DNA of 51,739 nucleotides from Nostoc indistinguendum CM1-VF10 (GTDB lineage: Bacteria; Cyanobacteriota; Cyanobacteriia; Cyanobacteriales; Nostocaceae). The translations under genes and the position numbers were made by a program. The stretch is from contig JAHHHS010000048.1 of the NCBI GenBank assembly GCA_019359215.1, positions 1 through 51,739 on the forward strand, in the 5' to 3' direction. This document shows, one piece after another, positions 25,305-34,144 of this stretch. Every line of letters begins with the position of its first letter. The first letter of the stretch is position 1. The notes beneath the pieces are model-generated. The model was not told the DNA's origin. It was given only the letters and a program-made list of their open reading frames with translations, and searched no databases.

Positions 25305-25305
25305 A

Positions 25306-25938
25306 TTATTTAAATATAGACGGCAACAAATTGGGAGCTAACCATAGTGCATAACCAATAAATCCAAAGAACAACGTAATTAGGGCAGTAATGCCGTAGC
25401 TGATGCAAATTAATAAACCGTCAGATTCGATGGTGGCAACAGCCAAAAGTAAAATACCTACAGTGGGAATGGGATTTGTAAAGGGAATTGGTAATATTAG
25501 TAATACTGTTAATAAAGAGATACAAAGACCATTAATTCGCCAAATCAAAGGATTATTGGCTATTTTTGGTAATCGGGGACGGGCGATTTTCTGTAAAACT
25601 TTGGTAAGACGTCCCAAATTTTGCAAAAGTAACTGGGCAAAGGGACGAGGAAATTTGTAGTTAGCGATTCTTTTTGGTAGCCAGGGCGATCGCCTCCCTA
25701 AAACCATCTGCGCTGACAACAGTAAACAAGCACCACCAAAAGGGCCAGTTAATCCCGGTGGCATAGGAAATAAAAAGGGCAAAACTAATAATGTAATTAC
25801 TAAGCAAAATCCTCGTTCTGAGGTTTCTGCCAGAATATCACCTAGAGTCAAGGGTTGTTCAGCTAGGCGTTGCAACAGGGACTTTATATCTTGAGAAAAT
25901 CTCAGATGCATTTGGCGTGAGTTGATGCGAGTTACCAC
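25306..25938 (-). CDS. ExoD-family exopolysaccharide synthesis membrane protein
   Basis: 210 residues with about four hydrophobic segments. PLTLGDILAETSERGFCLVITLLVLPFLFPMPPG and the second half (INGLCISLLTVLLILPIPFTNPIPTVGILLLAVATIESDG) give the characteristic internal duplication of the ExoD family. The biochemical role is unknown; rhizobial members affect exopolysaccharide. It lies 13 bp downstream of the lipid kinase gene and is probably cotranscribed with it. Confidence 0.83.
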   Translation of the reverse strand: MVTRINSRQMHLRFSQDIKSLLQRLAEQPLTLGDILAETSERGFCLVITLLVLPFLFPMPPGLTGPFGGACLLLSAQMVLGRRSPWLPKRIANYKFPRPFAQLLLQNLGRLTKVLQKIARPRLPKIANNPLIWRINGLCISLLTVLLILPIPFTNPIPTVGILLLAVATIESDGLLICISYGITALITLFFGFIGYALWLAPNLLPSIFK

Positions 25939-25951
25939 ATTTTTAGCAGAG

Positions 25952-26836
25952 CTAACTTTTAATTTTTGGAGGTACTAAAACAGCTATAGCTTTAGGTATA
26001 ACCCGAAAATGAGCAGGAGTGTAGGTAGTGATTTCACCATCTGTATTGATAGGGCGAGGTTTGCGAGTATGCACCTTTATTTCTTGACCTTGAAGAGAGC
26101 GTACACTTTTCCAATATATATGTCGCCCTTGTCGCATAGCAGGAAGTAATAGTATAATCTGCCACCAATGTTTAATCTCTAAGCTATAAAGGTCTAGCCT
26201 TTGGTCATCTATTGTGGCATCGTCAGCCACTGCCATCCCGCCGCCGTAATAGCGGCCGTTACCCACAGCAATTTGTACTGTTTTCACGCGAACTGATTCA
26301 CTATTGATCACAATCTCAGCAGTAAAAGGTCTAGCTTCCCAAATCACTTGCAATGCAGTGGCGGCATAAGCAAATATTCCCCAACGGCGTTTGGCTTCTT
26401 TGGTAAGCCGCTGGGTAATTTTTACACTCAATCCCAGGCTAGCAACGTTAAAAAAGTGCTTGCCGTTCACCCAGCCCAAATCGATGCGGTGTAAATTTCC
26501 ACAAGCAATAATTTTGCAAGCTTCATTGAGGGAATTCGGGATTCCTAAAGTCCTCGCTAGATCGTTGGCAGTTCCCAGAGGCAAAATTCCTAAGGGCAAC
26601 TGAGTATCAACCAAAACATCTACTGCGGCATTGAGAGTGCCATCTCCTCCGCCAATGATTACCAAGTCAACTTTATGCTGATAGCGAAGTATAACTTCGG
26701 CAAGATGTTTAGGGTCTTCTGTAGACTCCTCAATTAAATTAAAGCCAAGTGTCTTCAGATATTCAATCGCTTCCGACAGACCCTTTTGCCCTTGGCGGGC
26801 ATGATGATTTACTAGCAGCAGTGCGCGGGAACTCAT
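25952..26836 (-). CDS. diacylglycerol/lipid kinase family protein (YegS/DgkB-like)
   Basis: 294 residues. The nucleotide-binding GGGDGT is at 62-67, followed by LPLGILPLGTANDLARTLGIP and YYGGGMAVADDATIDDQRLDLY, which define the diacylglycerol kinase catalytic family. It phosphorylates a lipid such as diacylglycerol or a related head group at the membrane, using ATP. Length is normal. Upstream is a 547-bp AT-rich gap with its promoter. Confidence 0.88.
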   Translation of the reverse strand: MSSRALLLVNHHARQGQKGLSEAIEYLKTLGFNLIEESTEDPKHLAEVILRYQHKVDLVIIGGGDGTLNAAVDVLVDTQLPLGILPLGTANDLARTLGIPNSLNEACKIIACGNLHRIDLGWVNGKHFFNVASLGLSVKITQRLTKEAKRRWGIFAYAATALQVIWEARPFTAEIVINSESVRVKTVQIAVGNGRYYGGGMAVADDATIDDQRLDLYSLEIKHWWQIILLLPAMRQGRHIYWKSVRSLQGQEIKVHTRKPRPINTDGEITTYTPAHFRVIPKAIAVLVPPKIKS

Positions 26837-27383
26837 GGGTAGTACGTTTTGTAGTTGATATGTCCAATTATCCGCATCTATGTATTCTGCTTTAATTTGA
26901 CTACAAAAAAGTGTTTAATTTGTTATGCTATTCATCAATAATTCATTTTATAAATGCTTATTATGTTGTAGCTACTAATTTGTAATTTATATTTTATCTA
27001 GTTTAACTCTATTAGTCCTCGGTGTGTTGATACTCAGTAAATATAATTTTTACTCCTTAAATCGCTGAATTTAGATATTTTTATTCGTGATAGAGAGATT
27101 TAGGCCAATATAATATTATAACAACCACAAAATAATACCAAATAAAAATTTATTTTTATTGGTATAGATACATATTTTTAGATTAAATCTGTATAAATAT
27201 TATTAATATTTAAAATTATTTAACTTTTGCCTGAGAAGACATTTATTTATATATTAACTCTTGCTGTAGCAGATTAAAAATTGTTTACGGCTCTGAAGGC
27301 ACTATTTATATTAATTTCTATTATTAACCAGTTATAAGCTAAGGAAAGAAGCCTGAGTTAGTTCTGCTTCCCCTACTGAAGAT
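26837..27383. other. 547-bp AT-rich gap
   Basis: No gene is seen. A near-perfect hairpin lies at 27135-27165 (ATACCAAATAAAAAT against ATTTTTATTGGTAT, one base unpaired). The rest is strongly AT-rich. Confidence 0.45.
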
Positions 27384-27860
27384 TTACTTACTTAGTTCCT
27401 GACCATCTAAGCGACACAATTTTACTTTGTTAATAATCTTCGCACCTATTCTTTCATAGAACTTGATTCCACGCTCGTTAGATACAGCTACAGTCCAATC
27501 GATTCTGCCACAGCCTTTTTTTTGCCCAATCTGGCGCAAGCGTAACATCAGCGCCTGACCAACTCGATGGCTTCGATGTTCAGCTTTGATATATAAGTCA
27601 TCAAGCCAAATTCCAGGTTTTGCTAAAAAAGTTGAATAGGTAAAGTGATAGGTTGCTAACCCAATGGCATCCCTATCAACCTCAGCTAAAAGAACAAAAG
27701 CAAGGGGCTTTTCTCCAAATAAATCAATTTCTAGCTTTTGAGAAGTTGCTTCTACAGATTTAGGACAACCATCGAATTCGGCTTTCAAATGAATCAATTC
27801 CATAATGGCAGGAATATCCCTTTGGTTTGCCTCTCGAATTGAAATATTCCTGCTGTTCAT
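27384..27860 (-). CDS. GNAT N-acetyltransferase (diamine-type)
   Basis: 158 residues. It begins ISIREANQRDIPAIMELI, has the motif A region LDDLYIKAEHRSHRVGQALMLRLRQIG (pyrophosphate-binding R-x-x-x-V-G-x-A), and ends with VAVSNERGIKFYERIGAKI. It resembles the diamine/spermidine acetyltransferase branch. It is third in the minus-strand operon after the small protein and the GST gene; only 16 bp separate it from the TAA that would end the read-through GST frame. Confidence 0.85.
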   Translation of the reverse strand: MNSRNISIREANQRDIPAIMELIHLKAEFDGCPKSVEATSQKLEIDLFGEKPLAFVLLAEVDRDAIGLATYHFTYSTFLAKPGIWLDDLYIKAEHRSHRVGQALMLRLRQIGQKKGCGRIDWTVAVSNERGIKFYERIGAKIINKVKLCRLDGQELSK

Positions 27861-27876
27861 ATTCTTCTTTACTTAA

Positions 27877-28533
27877 TTAATACTCGTATTGGGGGATAAT
27901 TTCTGTCTCATTCTTTGCAGCCTTTATCCACTATTGCATAGTTGGAAGTGCCAAAACTGCCTCTACATAATCTCTAGAAACAGGATCTAACTGCACATCA
28001 TAGGTTACAAACCGCAGGACAACTGGAGCAAATAATGCATCAGCGATCGCAAAATTTCCAAACAAAAAATTGCCACCATTCCCAAATTTTTGACGTGATT
28101 CTTGCCAGATATTGGTGATGCGGTCAATGTCTTGCTGTACGCCGGGTGCTAAACCTTTACCAGGATATTTAGTACGGCAGTTCATCGGCATATTCTGACG
28201 CAGATTTTGAAAGCCTGAGTGCATTTCCGCACTGATGGAACGGGCGAATGCCCTTGCGGTCTTATCTTCTGGCCAGCATTGCAGAGTCGGAAACGTTTCA
28301 GCTAGATATTCACAAATAGCAAGAGAATCCCACACAGTTTGCGTGTCGTGCAACAACACAGGTACTTTCCCTGATGGTGAGTATTGCCGAATTTTTGATG
28401 CATAATCTAGGTTATTGTAGAGAGAAATCCTAATTTCATTGAATTCTAAACCAAGTTGTTTCATCAATAGCCAAGGACGAAGTGACCAAGATGAATAATT
28501 TTTATTACCAATCACTAAAGTTAGTTTCGTCAT
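27877..28533 (-). pseudogene. glutathione S-transferase interrupted by TAG near its C terminus
   Basis: The frame opens at the ATG at 28533 (MTKLTLVIGNKNYSSWSLRP, the conserved GST N terminus with catalytic-site Ser), so upstream alternative starts are unlikely. Thioredoxin-like domain about 1-80 and helical domain about 90-200. The frame hits TAG at 27931-27933, but the next 17 codons, WIKAAKNETEIIPQYEY, read as the family's normal C-terminal helix and end at TAA (27877). So one nonsense codon removes the last helix. A product of 200 residues ending LPTMQ might still fold. The change could come from CAG or GAG. Confidence 0.82.
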
Positions 28534-28537
28534 ATTT

Positions 28538-28822
28538 TTAATACCTATAAAGCTGTTCAATCCACATACAAACATCAGCTTGAGAACCTGAAGAAAAACT
28601 TTTTCCAGTTGCAGGATCGTAAGCTTGCCAGTAGATATTACCGTAGCGGTCAACCTTTTGCCAAACTTGTAATTCGTTAGAATCTAGTAAAAGCTTTTTA
28701 ACAAAATTTTTCCAGATACTATGCAGAAATTCCCAAAATTTGGAGTTGAATTTTTTCTTCAATAACAGGCTACTATTTATTTTTGGCTCTCCTGTTGTGA
28801 GATGCCTAATTTTATTGTTCAT
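28538..28822 (-). CDS. small conserved cyanobacterial protein
   Basis: 94 residues. The C-terminal half (LQVWQKVDRYGNIYWQAYDPATGKSFSSGSQADVCMWIEQLYRY) is a compact domain I recognise as frequent in cyanobacterial small proteins; the function is unknown. The gene is 4 bp upstream of the GST start and so first in that operon. It is divergent from a LysR gene, a usual arrangement for a LysR target. Confidence 0.7.
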   Translation of the reverse strand: MNNKIRHLTTGEPKINSSLLLKKKFNSKFWEFLHSIWKNFVKKLLLDSNELQVWQKVDRYGNIYWQAYDPATGKSFSSGSQADVCMWIEQLYRY

Positions 28823-28999
28823 AAAATTATTTCTGAAAGTTGCTCAGTAAATAAAACAGTAGCAACATCTTAGTTAGGAATCAAATCATGGCTTGTATAG
28901 GTTGTATAAATAAGATTTATAGATATGAAAAATTACTAATACTACCTTTTTGTCACAATTAAATCAGGATGTGTATACCCTTGTTCTCATCAATTGCCT

Positions 29000-29893
29000 A
29001 TGAAATTCTCCCAACTTCGAGCCATAGTTGCAGTCGCAGATCGTGGTAATTTTAGTGAAGCAGCCTTAGAATTGCAGCTTTCTCAGCCTGCCATTAGTCA
29101 TGCGATCGCTACCTTAGAAGAAGAACTAGGTGTGCCTTTATTTGCGAGAGGCCGTCACGGTGCTGTGCTGACACCGGCTGGAGAGCGCATTTTATATCAT
29201 GCTCGTCAGGCTATGCAGCATCTAGAGATGATGCAACACGAAGCAAACTTGCATAAAGGTTTACATGGTGGCCATGTGCGAATTGCGGCTTTTCGTAGCG
29301 TCGCCACCCATTTATTACCAAAAGCGATCTCTCAGTTTCATAATCAATTTCCAGAAATTGCTGTCACAATCATAGAGTGCCCTGCTTTCACAGATGTAGA
29401 ACAGTGTTTGCGTGACGGACGTACCGATATTGGTATTACCTGTTTACCAACTGGTGAAGAATTTGACACCTGGGAAATTTTTCAGGATGAGTATCTAGCT
29501 TTACTACCACCACATACCAAAATTAGCAGTCCAGAAATTACTTGGGAAGATATAGCAGCCTATCCACCGGTTTTACTTCCTTGCACACCCTGTGGGCGCA
29601 TTCTTCACAATCACCTGAAGACTTTAGCAATCCCAATAAATACTGCTAGCGATATCCAAGAAGATTCCACAGTCGTTAGTATGGTAAATCAAGGATTGAG
29701 AGCAGCTATTATGCCTCGTTTAGCAGCTGTACCTATTCCCCCAAAGGTGCAGGTATACAGTTTACCTGCACCGCTAAAGAGAGTAATTGGAACTGCAATT
29801 CTATCTAATGCCCTCCATGTGCCTGCGGTATTCACTTTTTTGGAAATGTTGAAAAAATTTGATTTTTATAGTTTAGCTAAATCCACTTATTAA
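29000..29893 (+). CDS. LysR-family transcriptional regulator
   Basis: The N-terminal winged helix-turn-helix is MKFSQLRAIVAVADRGNFSEAALELQLSQPAISHAIATLEEELG; the C-terminal periplasmic-binding-like effector domain spans about 90-290 (RIAAFRSVATHLLPKAISQF). 297 residues from the ATG at 29000, preferred over the upstream TTG. Most LysR proteins control a divergent gene, so the small protein-GST-GNAT operon is the likely target. The effector is unknown. Confidence 0.9.
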   Translation: MKFSQLRAIVAVADRGNFSEAALELQLSQPAISHAIATLEEELGVPLFARGRHGAVLTPAGERILYHARQAMQHLEMMQHEANLHKGLHGGHVRIAAFRSVATHLLPKAISQFHNQFPEIAVTIIECPAFTDVEQCLRDGRTDIGITCLPTGEEFDTWEIFQDEYLALLPPHTKISSPEITWEDIAAYPPVLLPCTPCGRILHNHLKTLAIPINTASDIQEDSTVVSMVNQGLRAAIMPRLAAVPIPPKVQVYSLPAPLKRVIGTAILSNALHVPAVFTFLEMLKKFDFYSLAKSTY

Positions 29894-29954
29894 TAATAAA
29901 AAATTTAGCCGCAGAGCCAGAGACTTACGCTGTCTCCAGCCATCAGAAAAATTA

Positions 29955-31472
29955 TTAGGTATCGTATTTTCTTTGCCGTTTAACCGGATTCATCCAAACT
30001 TCTAAGCGACTAAACGCTTGTGAAGAAAGTAACGTTAAGCATAAATAAACCACTGCTACACCAGCGTAAATCTCAAAAGCGCGATAGTTATCGGCGACAA
30101 TTAACTGTCCTTTACGTACCAATTCTTCAAACCCAATCACAGAAACTAAGCTTGTATCTTTCAATAAACTGATAAACTCATTGCCCAAGGGTGGAATCAT
30201 TCGCCGGAAAGCTTGGGGAAAAATTACATAACTCATTGTTTGCACAGAACTCAAACCTAATGATTGCGCTGCTTCTGCTTGTCCTGTTTCAATTGATTGA
30301 ATTCCAGCACGTACAACTTCCGCAATGTATGCGGCGCTATTTAAACTTAAGGCAATTACCCCAGCTACCAAACGATCAAAAGTAAATGTAAAACCAAGTT
30401 CTTGCAAAATTGCAGGTAATCCAAAATAAATCATAAAAATTTGCACCAACAAAGGTGTTCCTCGGAAAAAATCTACATACGCCCTGGCTACCCAACGCAC
30501 GGGTGCGATTCGAGAAAGACGGACAATACCAATCAGGGAACCCCCGATTAAACCAAACACTACAGAAAGTATTGTTAATTGCAACGTTACTAAAACTCCC
30601 TGTAATAAAGTTGGAAAAGCCTGCAAAATCACGCCAATTGAGGTAAATATTTGAGGTGCGCCAGCGCTAGTCTGGTTCTCAAATGGTGATTTAACTGGTA
30701 ATGATGGTGGTTCGGCTTTAAACCATTTTTGATAAATTTGGGAATAAGTACCATTTTCCAGCACCCTATCCAAACCGTCATTAATTAATGTCAAATTCGG
30801 CGAATTTTTAGCTGTGGCAATCCCGTAAAATTCCTCCGTCAGCAATTGCTGTACTACTTTTATTCCTTGAAGATTGCCCGTATTAATGGCATATAAAGTC
30901 ACAGGTGCATCATTTATCACCGCATCCACATTACCATTGAGCAATTCTTGGAGGGCTAGAGGTGCTGAATCAAAACTGCGAATTTGCACTCCGGGAATAC
31001 TTTTAGCCTTTGCAGCCCCAGTTGTACCAATTTGTACCGCAATTTTTTTATTTTTGAGACTGTCAAAGCCAGTAATATTTTGATTGTCTGTGCGGATTGC
31101 GATCGCTAACCCAGCTTTAAAATAAGGGCGAGAAAAAGAAATCGTCTTCGCCCTTTCTTCTGTAATCGTGATCGAGCTAATCGCTGCATTTACCGTTTTG
31201 CCTTGCAAAGCTGGGATAATGCCGTCAAAAGGCAGACTTTGAAAATCCACTTTAAAGTTAGTAGAAGAAGAAATCGCATTCATCAAATCAATTGAAAAAC
31301 CCTGCAACTCACCACCTTTTCCCTGAAATTCAAAAGGTGGAAACGCCGGTTCAGTAGCAACCCGCAGAGTTTTCACCGTACTAGGATTCACCCCACAGCC
31401 AGCCAGTAACAAACAGCTAAAACTTACAACTAGAGATAAGCGTAACCAACGAATAAAACTAAATTTAGCCAT
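29955..31472 (-). CDS. amino-acid ABC transporter, fused substrate-binding protein and permease
   Basis: 505 residues. The lipoprotein signal ends LLLAGC (lipobox Cys about residue 26). The substrate-binding domain is about 33-265 (RVATEPAFPPFEFQGKGGELQGFSIDL, polar amino-acid type). The permease domain is about 285-495, with the EAA loop AEAAQSLGLSSVQTMSYVIFPQAFRRMIPP. Such fusions occur in cyanobacteria, for example the BgtB component for basic amino acids; glutamine is another option. The matching ATPase gene is divergent at 31643. Confidence 0.9.
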   Translation of the reverse strand: MAKFSFIRWLRLSLVVSFSCLLLAGCGVNPSTVKTLRVATEPAFPPFEFQGKGGELQGFSIDLMNAISSSTNFKVDFQSLPFDGIIPALQGKTVNAAISSITITEERAKTISFSRPYFKAGLAIAIRTDNQNITGFDSLKNKKIAVQIGTTGAAKAKSIPGVQIRSFDSAPLALQELLNGNVDAVINDAPVTLYAINTGNLQGIKVVQQLLTEEFYGIATAKNSPNLTLINDGLDRVLENGTYSQIYQKWFKAEPPSLPVKSPFENQTSAGAPQIFTSIGVILQAFPTLLQGVLVTLQLTILSVVFGLIGGSLIGIVRLSRIAPVRWVARAYVDFFRGTPLLVQIFMIYFGLPAILQELGFTFTFDRLVAGVIALSLNSAAYIAEVVRAGIQSIETGQAEAAQSLGLSSVQTMSYVIFPQAFRRMIPPLGNEFISLLKDTSLVSVIGFEELVRKGQLIVADNYRAFEIYAGVAVVYLCLTLLSSQAFSRLEVWMNPVKRQRKYDT

Positions 31473-31642
31473 ATTATTTTCTCTCCTCCTCTGCGCTCTT
31501 TGCGCCTTTGTGGTTCGTTCAAGTTATATCTTGCAACTATCAAATCTCCCGCCAATAAATACATTCTGAGGCGCTTTTTAGAACTGCTACGCGTCTATAT
31601 TAAAAGCCTTACAATCAACTGTAGAGCAGCTTGATACAAGTG

Positions 31643-32398
31643 ATGAACAATACCATCCCCGCCATTATTTTTGACAACATCGAAAAAAACTTTGGTTCCC
31701 TAAAAGTCCTCAAAGGAATCACCGGCGAAATCAACCGGGGAGAAGTCGTTGCAGTTATCGGTTCCTCCGGTTGTGGTAAAAGTACCCTACTACGTTGCTT
31801 CAATCGCCTAGAAACCATTGACAACGGGCGTTTAATAATCAACGGTATCAACTTATCCCGACCCACTGTCAACTATAACCAACTGCGGCAACTACGAACA
31901 CAAGTAGGCATGGTTTTCCAACAGTTCAACCTGTTTCCTCATCTGAGCGTATTAGAAAATATGACACTCGCACCGCGTAAAGTCTTGGGAAAAACACCGA
32001 AGGAAAGCGCCCAATTAGCGAGATTATATTTAGACAAAGTTGGTTTATTTGACAAAGCCTCTGCTTATCCCGAACAACTCTCCGGTGGACAAAAGCAACG
32101 AGTAGCCATCGCTCGTAGTTTATGTATAAATCCCCAAATCATGCTATTTGACGAACCCACCAGCGCCCTAGATCCCGAACTCGTCGGCGAAGTTTTGCAA
32201 GTGATGCAGCAATTGGCATCAGAAGGGATGACAATGGTGGTTGTCACCCATGAAATGCAATTTGCCAAAGAAGTAGCCCATCAAGTGATATTTTTAGACA
32301 AAGGTATTGTGACGGAACAAGGCCCAGCCTATGAAGTACTGACCAATCCCCAAAGCGATCGTCTGCGTATTTTCCTCAGTCGCCTCAACGTTAAATAG
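31643..32398 (+). CDS. amino-acid ABC transporter ATP-binding protein (GlnQ/BgtA-like)
   Basis: About 251 residues from the ATG at 31643; an upstream in-frame TTG at 31631 is less likely. Walker A GSSGCGKST, Q-loop FQQFNLFPH, signature LSGGQKQRVAIA, Walker B IMLFDEPTSALD and H-loop VTHEM are all intact. It powers the fused permease encoded divergently 170 bp away. Divergent rather than operonic placement means two promoters in the shared 31473-31642 region. Confidence 0.92.
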   Translation: MNNTIPAIIFDNIEKNFGSLKVLKGITGEINRGEVVAVIGSSGCGKSTLLRCFNRLETIDNGRLIINGINLSRPTVNYNQLRQLRTQVGMVFQQFNLFPHLSVLENMTLAPRKVLGKTPKESAQLARLYLDKVGLFDKASAYPEQLSGGQKQRVAIARSLCINPQIMLFDEPTSALDPELVGEVLQVMQQLASEGMTMVVVTHEMQFAKEVAHQVIFLDKGIVTEQGPAYEVLTNPQSDRLRIFLSRLNVK

Positions 32399-32448
32399 TT
32401 AGGAGCGAGGAGTTGTAAATTAAAGATTTTTTCATAACTCATAACTCA

Positions 32449-32655
32449 TTAAAGATATTCGCGTAAGAAATCAAAGGGATCATCTTCCCAACAAGGTTCA
32501 GGTATCAGCCAAAACAAACTCCTGTCGATGTCGGCTTCAATTTCATCACCATCGTCTGTATCAAATAGTTCTATCAAAGCTGTCCAATCACGTTCTCTCA
32601 GAAACGTTAACGATGGGGCATATACCTGGAGATTATTTGAGTAATTCACGCGCAA
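32449..32655 (-). CDS. small acidic hypothetical protein
   Basis: 68 residues, strongly acidic, with several Trp (DWTALIELFDTDDGDEIEADID, EPCWEDDPFDFLREYL). Not recognised. No membrane helix and no clear operon partner. The composition and the lack of low-complexity repeats make it a plausible real gene. Confidence 0.45.
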   Translation of the reverse strand: MRVNYSNNLQVYAPSLTFLRERDWTALIELFDTDDGDEIEADIDRSLFWLIPEPCWEDDPFDFLREYL

Positions 32656-32832
32656 AGTTGTGCTTGAGTACCGTAAAAATTTAGGATAGAAGTTTGTAAA
32701 TAATCAAATTTTCGCTTTGATAACCGTAGTTAAATAGTTATTTTCATACTATTAAATATGGGCTACTCTCATCAGTGTCTCACAATTTAAATATAACTGC
32801 TATAGCATTTATTACATAATTACAAGCTGAAT

Positions 32833-33537
32833 CTACTCAGATCGGAAAAATCTTTGAGGCTGCGACTCGACTAATTCCACGCCAAAGACTTCAGCAAAGG
32901 ACTGTGCTAGAAAAAAACGCACTTCTTCGCAGGTGATATCTGGAATCCATTCAGCCAAACTGCTTACAGGTTTATCAGAAATACCGCAGGGTACAATGCG
33001 CTCAAAGCCTGTCATGTCTGGACAAACATTTAATGCAAAGCCGTGCATGGTAATCCAACGGCTGACTTTAATACCAATAGCCGCAACTTTTCGCCCTTGT
33101 AACCAAACGCCAGTAAAAGCCGGAATTCTTTCTCCCTGCAACCCATAAACTGCTAATACGCGAATTATGACTTCTTCGAGCTCGCGTAAGTACCAATGGA
33201 GGTCTTTACGATAACGTTGCAGATTTAAAATTGGATACCCCACTAGTTGACCGGGACAATGGTAAGTAACCTCACCACCTCGTTCAACTCGATGCACATC
33301 ATATAGACCTTTGTCAATATCGAATTTGAGAAAATCTGAGTTGCTTCCTTGCCCAAGAGTATAGACAGGTGGATGTTCTAGCAAAATTAACACGTCATCT
33401 AGACTAGGGTTATGGATACGCTCAGTGAGGAGCGATCGCTGCCATCCATGAGCATCTAAGTAAGGCATTAATCCTTGGTTATATAATAAGCAACGATACT
33501 TGTGTGGTTTTATACTATGGATCATGCCAAAAATCAA
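32833..33537 (-). CDS. lipB: octanoyltransferase LipB
   Basis: 234 residues. RGGEVTYHCPGQLVGYPI (86-103), the catalytic Lys157 (AAIGIKVSRW) and the acyl-accepting Cys184 (IVPCGI) identify LipB. It moves octanoyl from acyl carrier protein to lipoyl domains of dehydrogenases and the glycine cleavage system. The downstream Met6 (MIHSIKP) is an alternative start. Confidence 0.93.
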   Translation of the reverse strand: MIFGMIHSIKPHKYRCLLYNQGLMPYLDAHGWQRSLLTERIHNPSLDDVLILLEHPPVYTLGQGSNSDFLKFDIDKGLYDVHRVERGGEVTYHCPGQLVGYPILNLQRYRKDLHWYLRELEEVIIRVLAVYGLQGERIPAFTGVWLQGRKVAAIGIKVSRWITMHGFALNVCPDMTGFERIVPCGISDKPVSSLAEWIPDITCEEVRFFLAQSFAEVFGVELVESQPQRFFRSE

Positions 33538-34140
33538 CTCGTATCGGGGACGAAATATTTCAAGTTACATAGATGGAGTCAATAAATGTCAAGATTTGCA
33601 AAGGATTTTAAAGGAAAGTTAAGGGAACATAAATTAGAAAATACAAAGTGCTAGCTTGAATATACAACCTCAATAGGTTTTAGGAGGAATTCTCTGCAAT
33701 AAGCATCATGCCAAAACGATAAAGACGGATGTAATGGCTGATGATTTTCATAAGATTGTTTGAATTTTAAACAGAATCAAATTTCCCCAAAGACTTGTAT
33801 TATTGAACAACAGCAAGCAAACTTCAACCGAACACAGAAGGAGCAACTATCAACAGTTCTGTAAGCGTTCTTTTAACACAAAAGACAGTTACAGGAGCTA
33901 CTGCTAAGATTTTCTCACCAAAAATTTCTATGTGAAAATCCAATTGGATATCAGCGCAGAGATGAAGAGGAAAATCAAGGGTATAATCAGCAAAAACCCA
34001 GATGGAGTAAGCTTAGAGACAGCTTACGAGCAGTACATAGAAAAAGTTTACAATTTGTTTTGGCGGGAGTTAGACCTTACCGCAATTTCTTTCTCATACA
34101 AAGCAAATTCACACATCAAATATTCAGTGGGAGAGTTTAC
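33538..34140. other. 603-bp leader/upstream region of hibernation factor gene
   Basis: The region is long and AT-rich. From knowledge of the family, lrtA transcripts in cyanobacteria have a long leader that stabilises the message in darkness; this gap fits that. It contains a small ORF (33932-34144) touching the next start. No intrinsic terminator is seen. Confidence 0.5.
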
Positions 34141-34144
34141 ATGA
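33932..34144 (+). CDS. small ORF coupled to hpf/lrtA
   Basis: 70 residues from a GTG (VKIQLDISAEMKRKIKGII...). Its stop overlaps the next gene's start (ATGA at 34141-34144), the classical arrangement for translational coupling. It is basic and helical, family unknown. It may be a leader peptide rather than a functional protein, or chance. Confidence 0.35.
   Translation: MKIQLDISAEMKRKIKGIISKNPDGVSLETAYEQYIEKVYNLFWRELDLTAISFSYKANSHIKYSVGEFT

Larger units (their letters stand above)
24776..25305 (+). repeat. array of four ~147-bp units, each a promoter-sRNA-terminator cassette
   Basis: Four direct repeats start at 24776, 24924, 25071 and 25217. Each has a (T/C)CC(G/T)GA box, then exactly 37 bp from box start to GTAGATGCACC, an AT-rich spacer, and a hairpin with a T run. 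The box resembles the TCCGGA element placed near -35 in promoters induced during heterocyst differentiation. The organisation matches the published tandem nsiR1 arrays of heterocystous cyanobacteria. A degenerate further promoter copy (GCGGATATAGCA) is at 24587-24598. Confidence 0.8.

Noticed and set aside
102..27933. Genome-wide recoding of TAG as Gln
   Set aside because: TAG is used as a normal stop by intact genes in the window (tolC at 19324, acetyltransferase at 21153, cytochrome b561), and no suppressor tRNA is visible. Local nonsense mutations explain the cases better.
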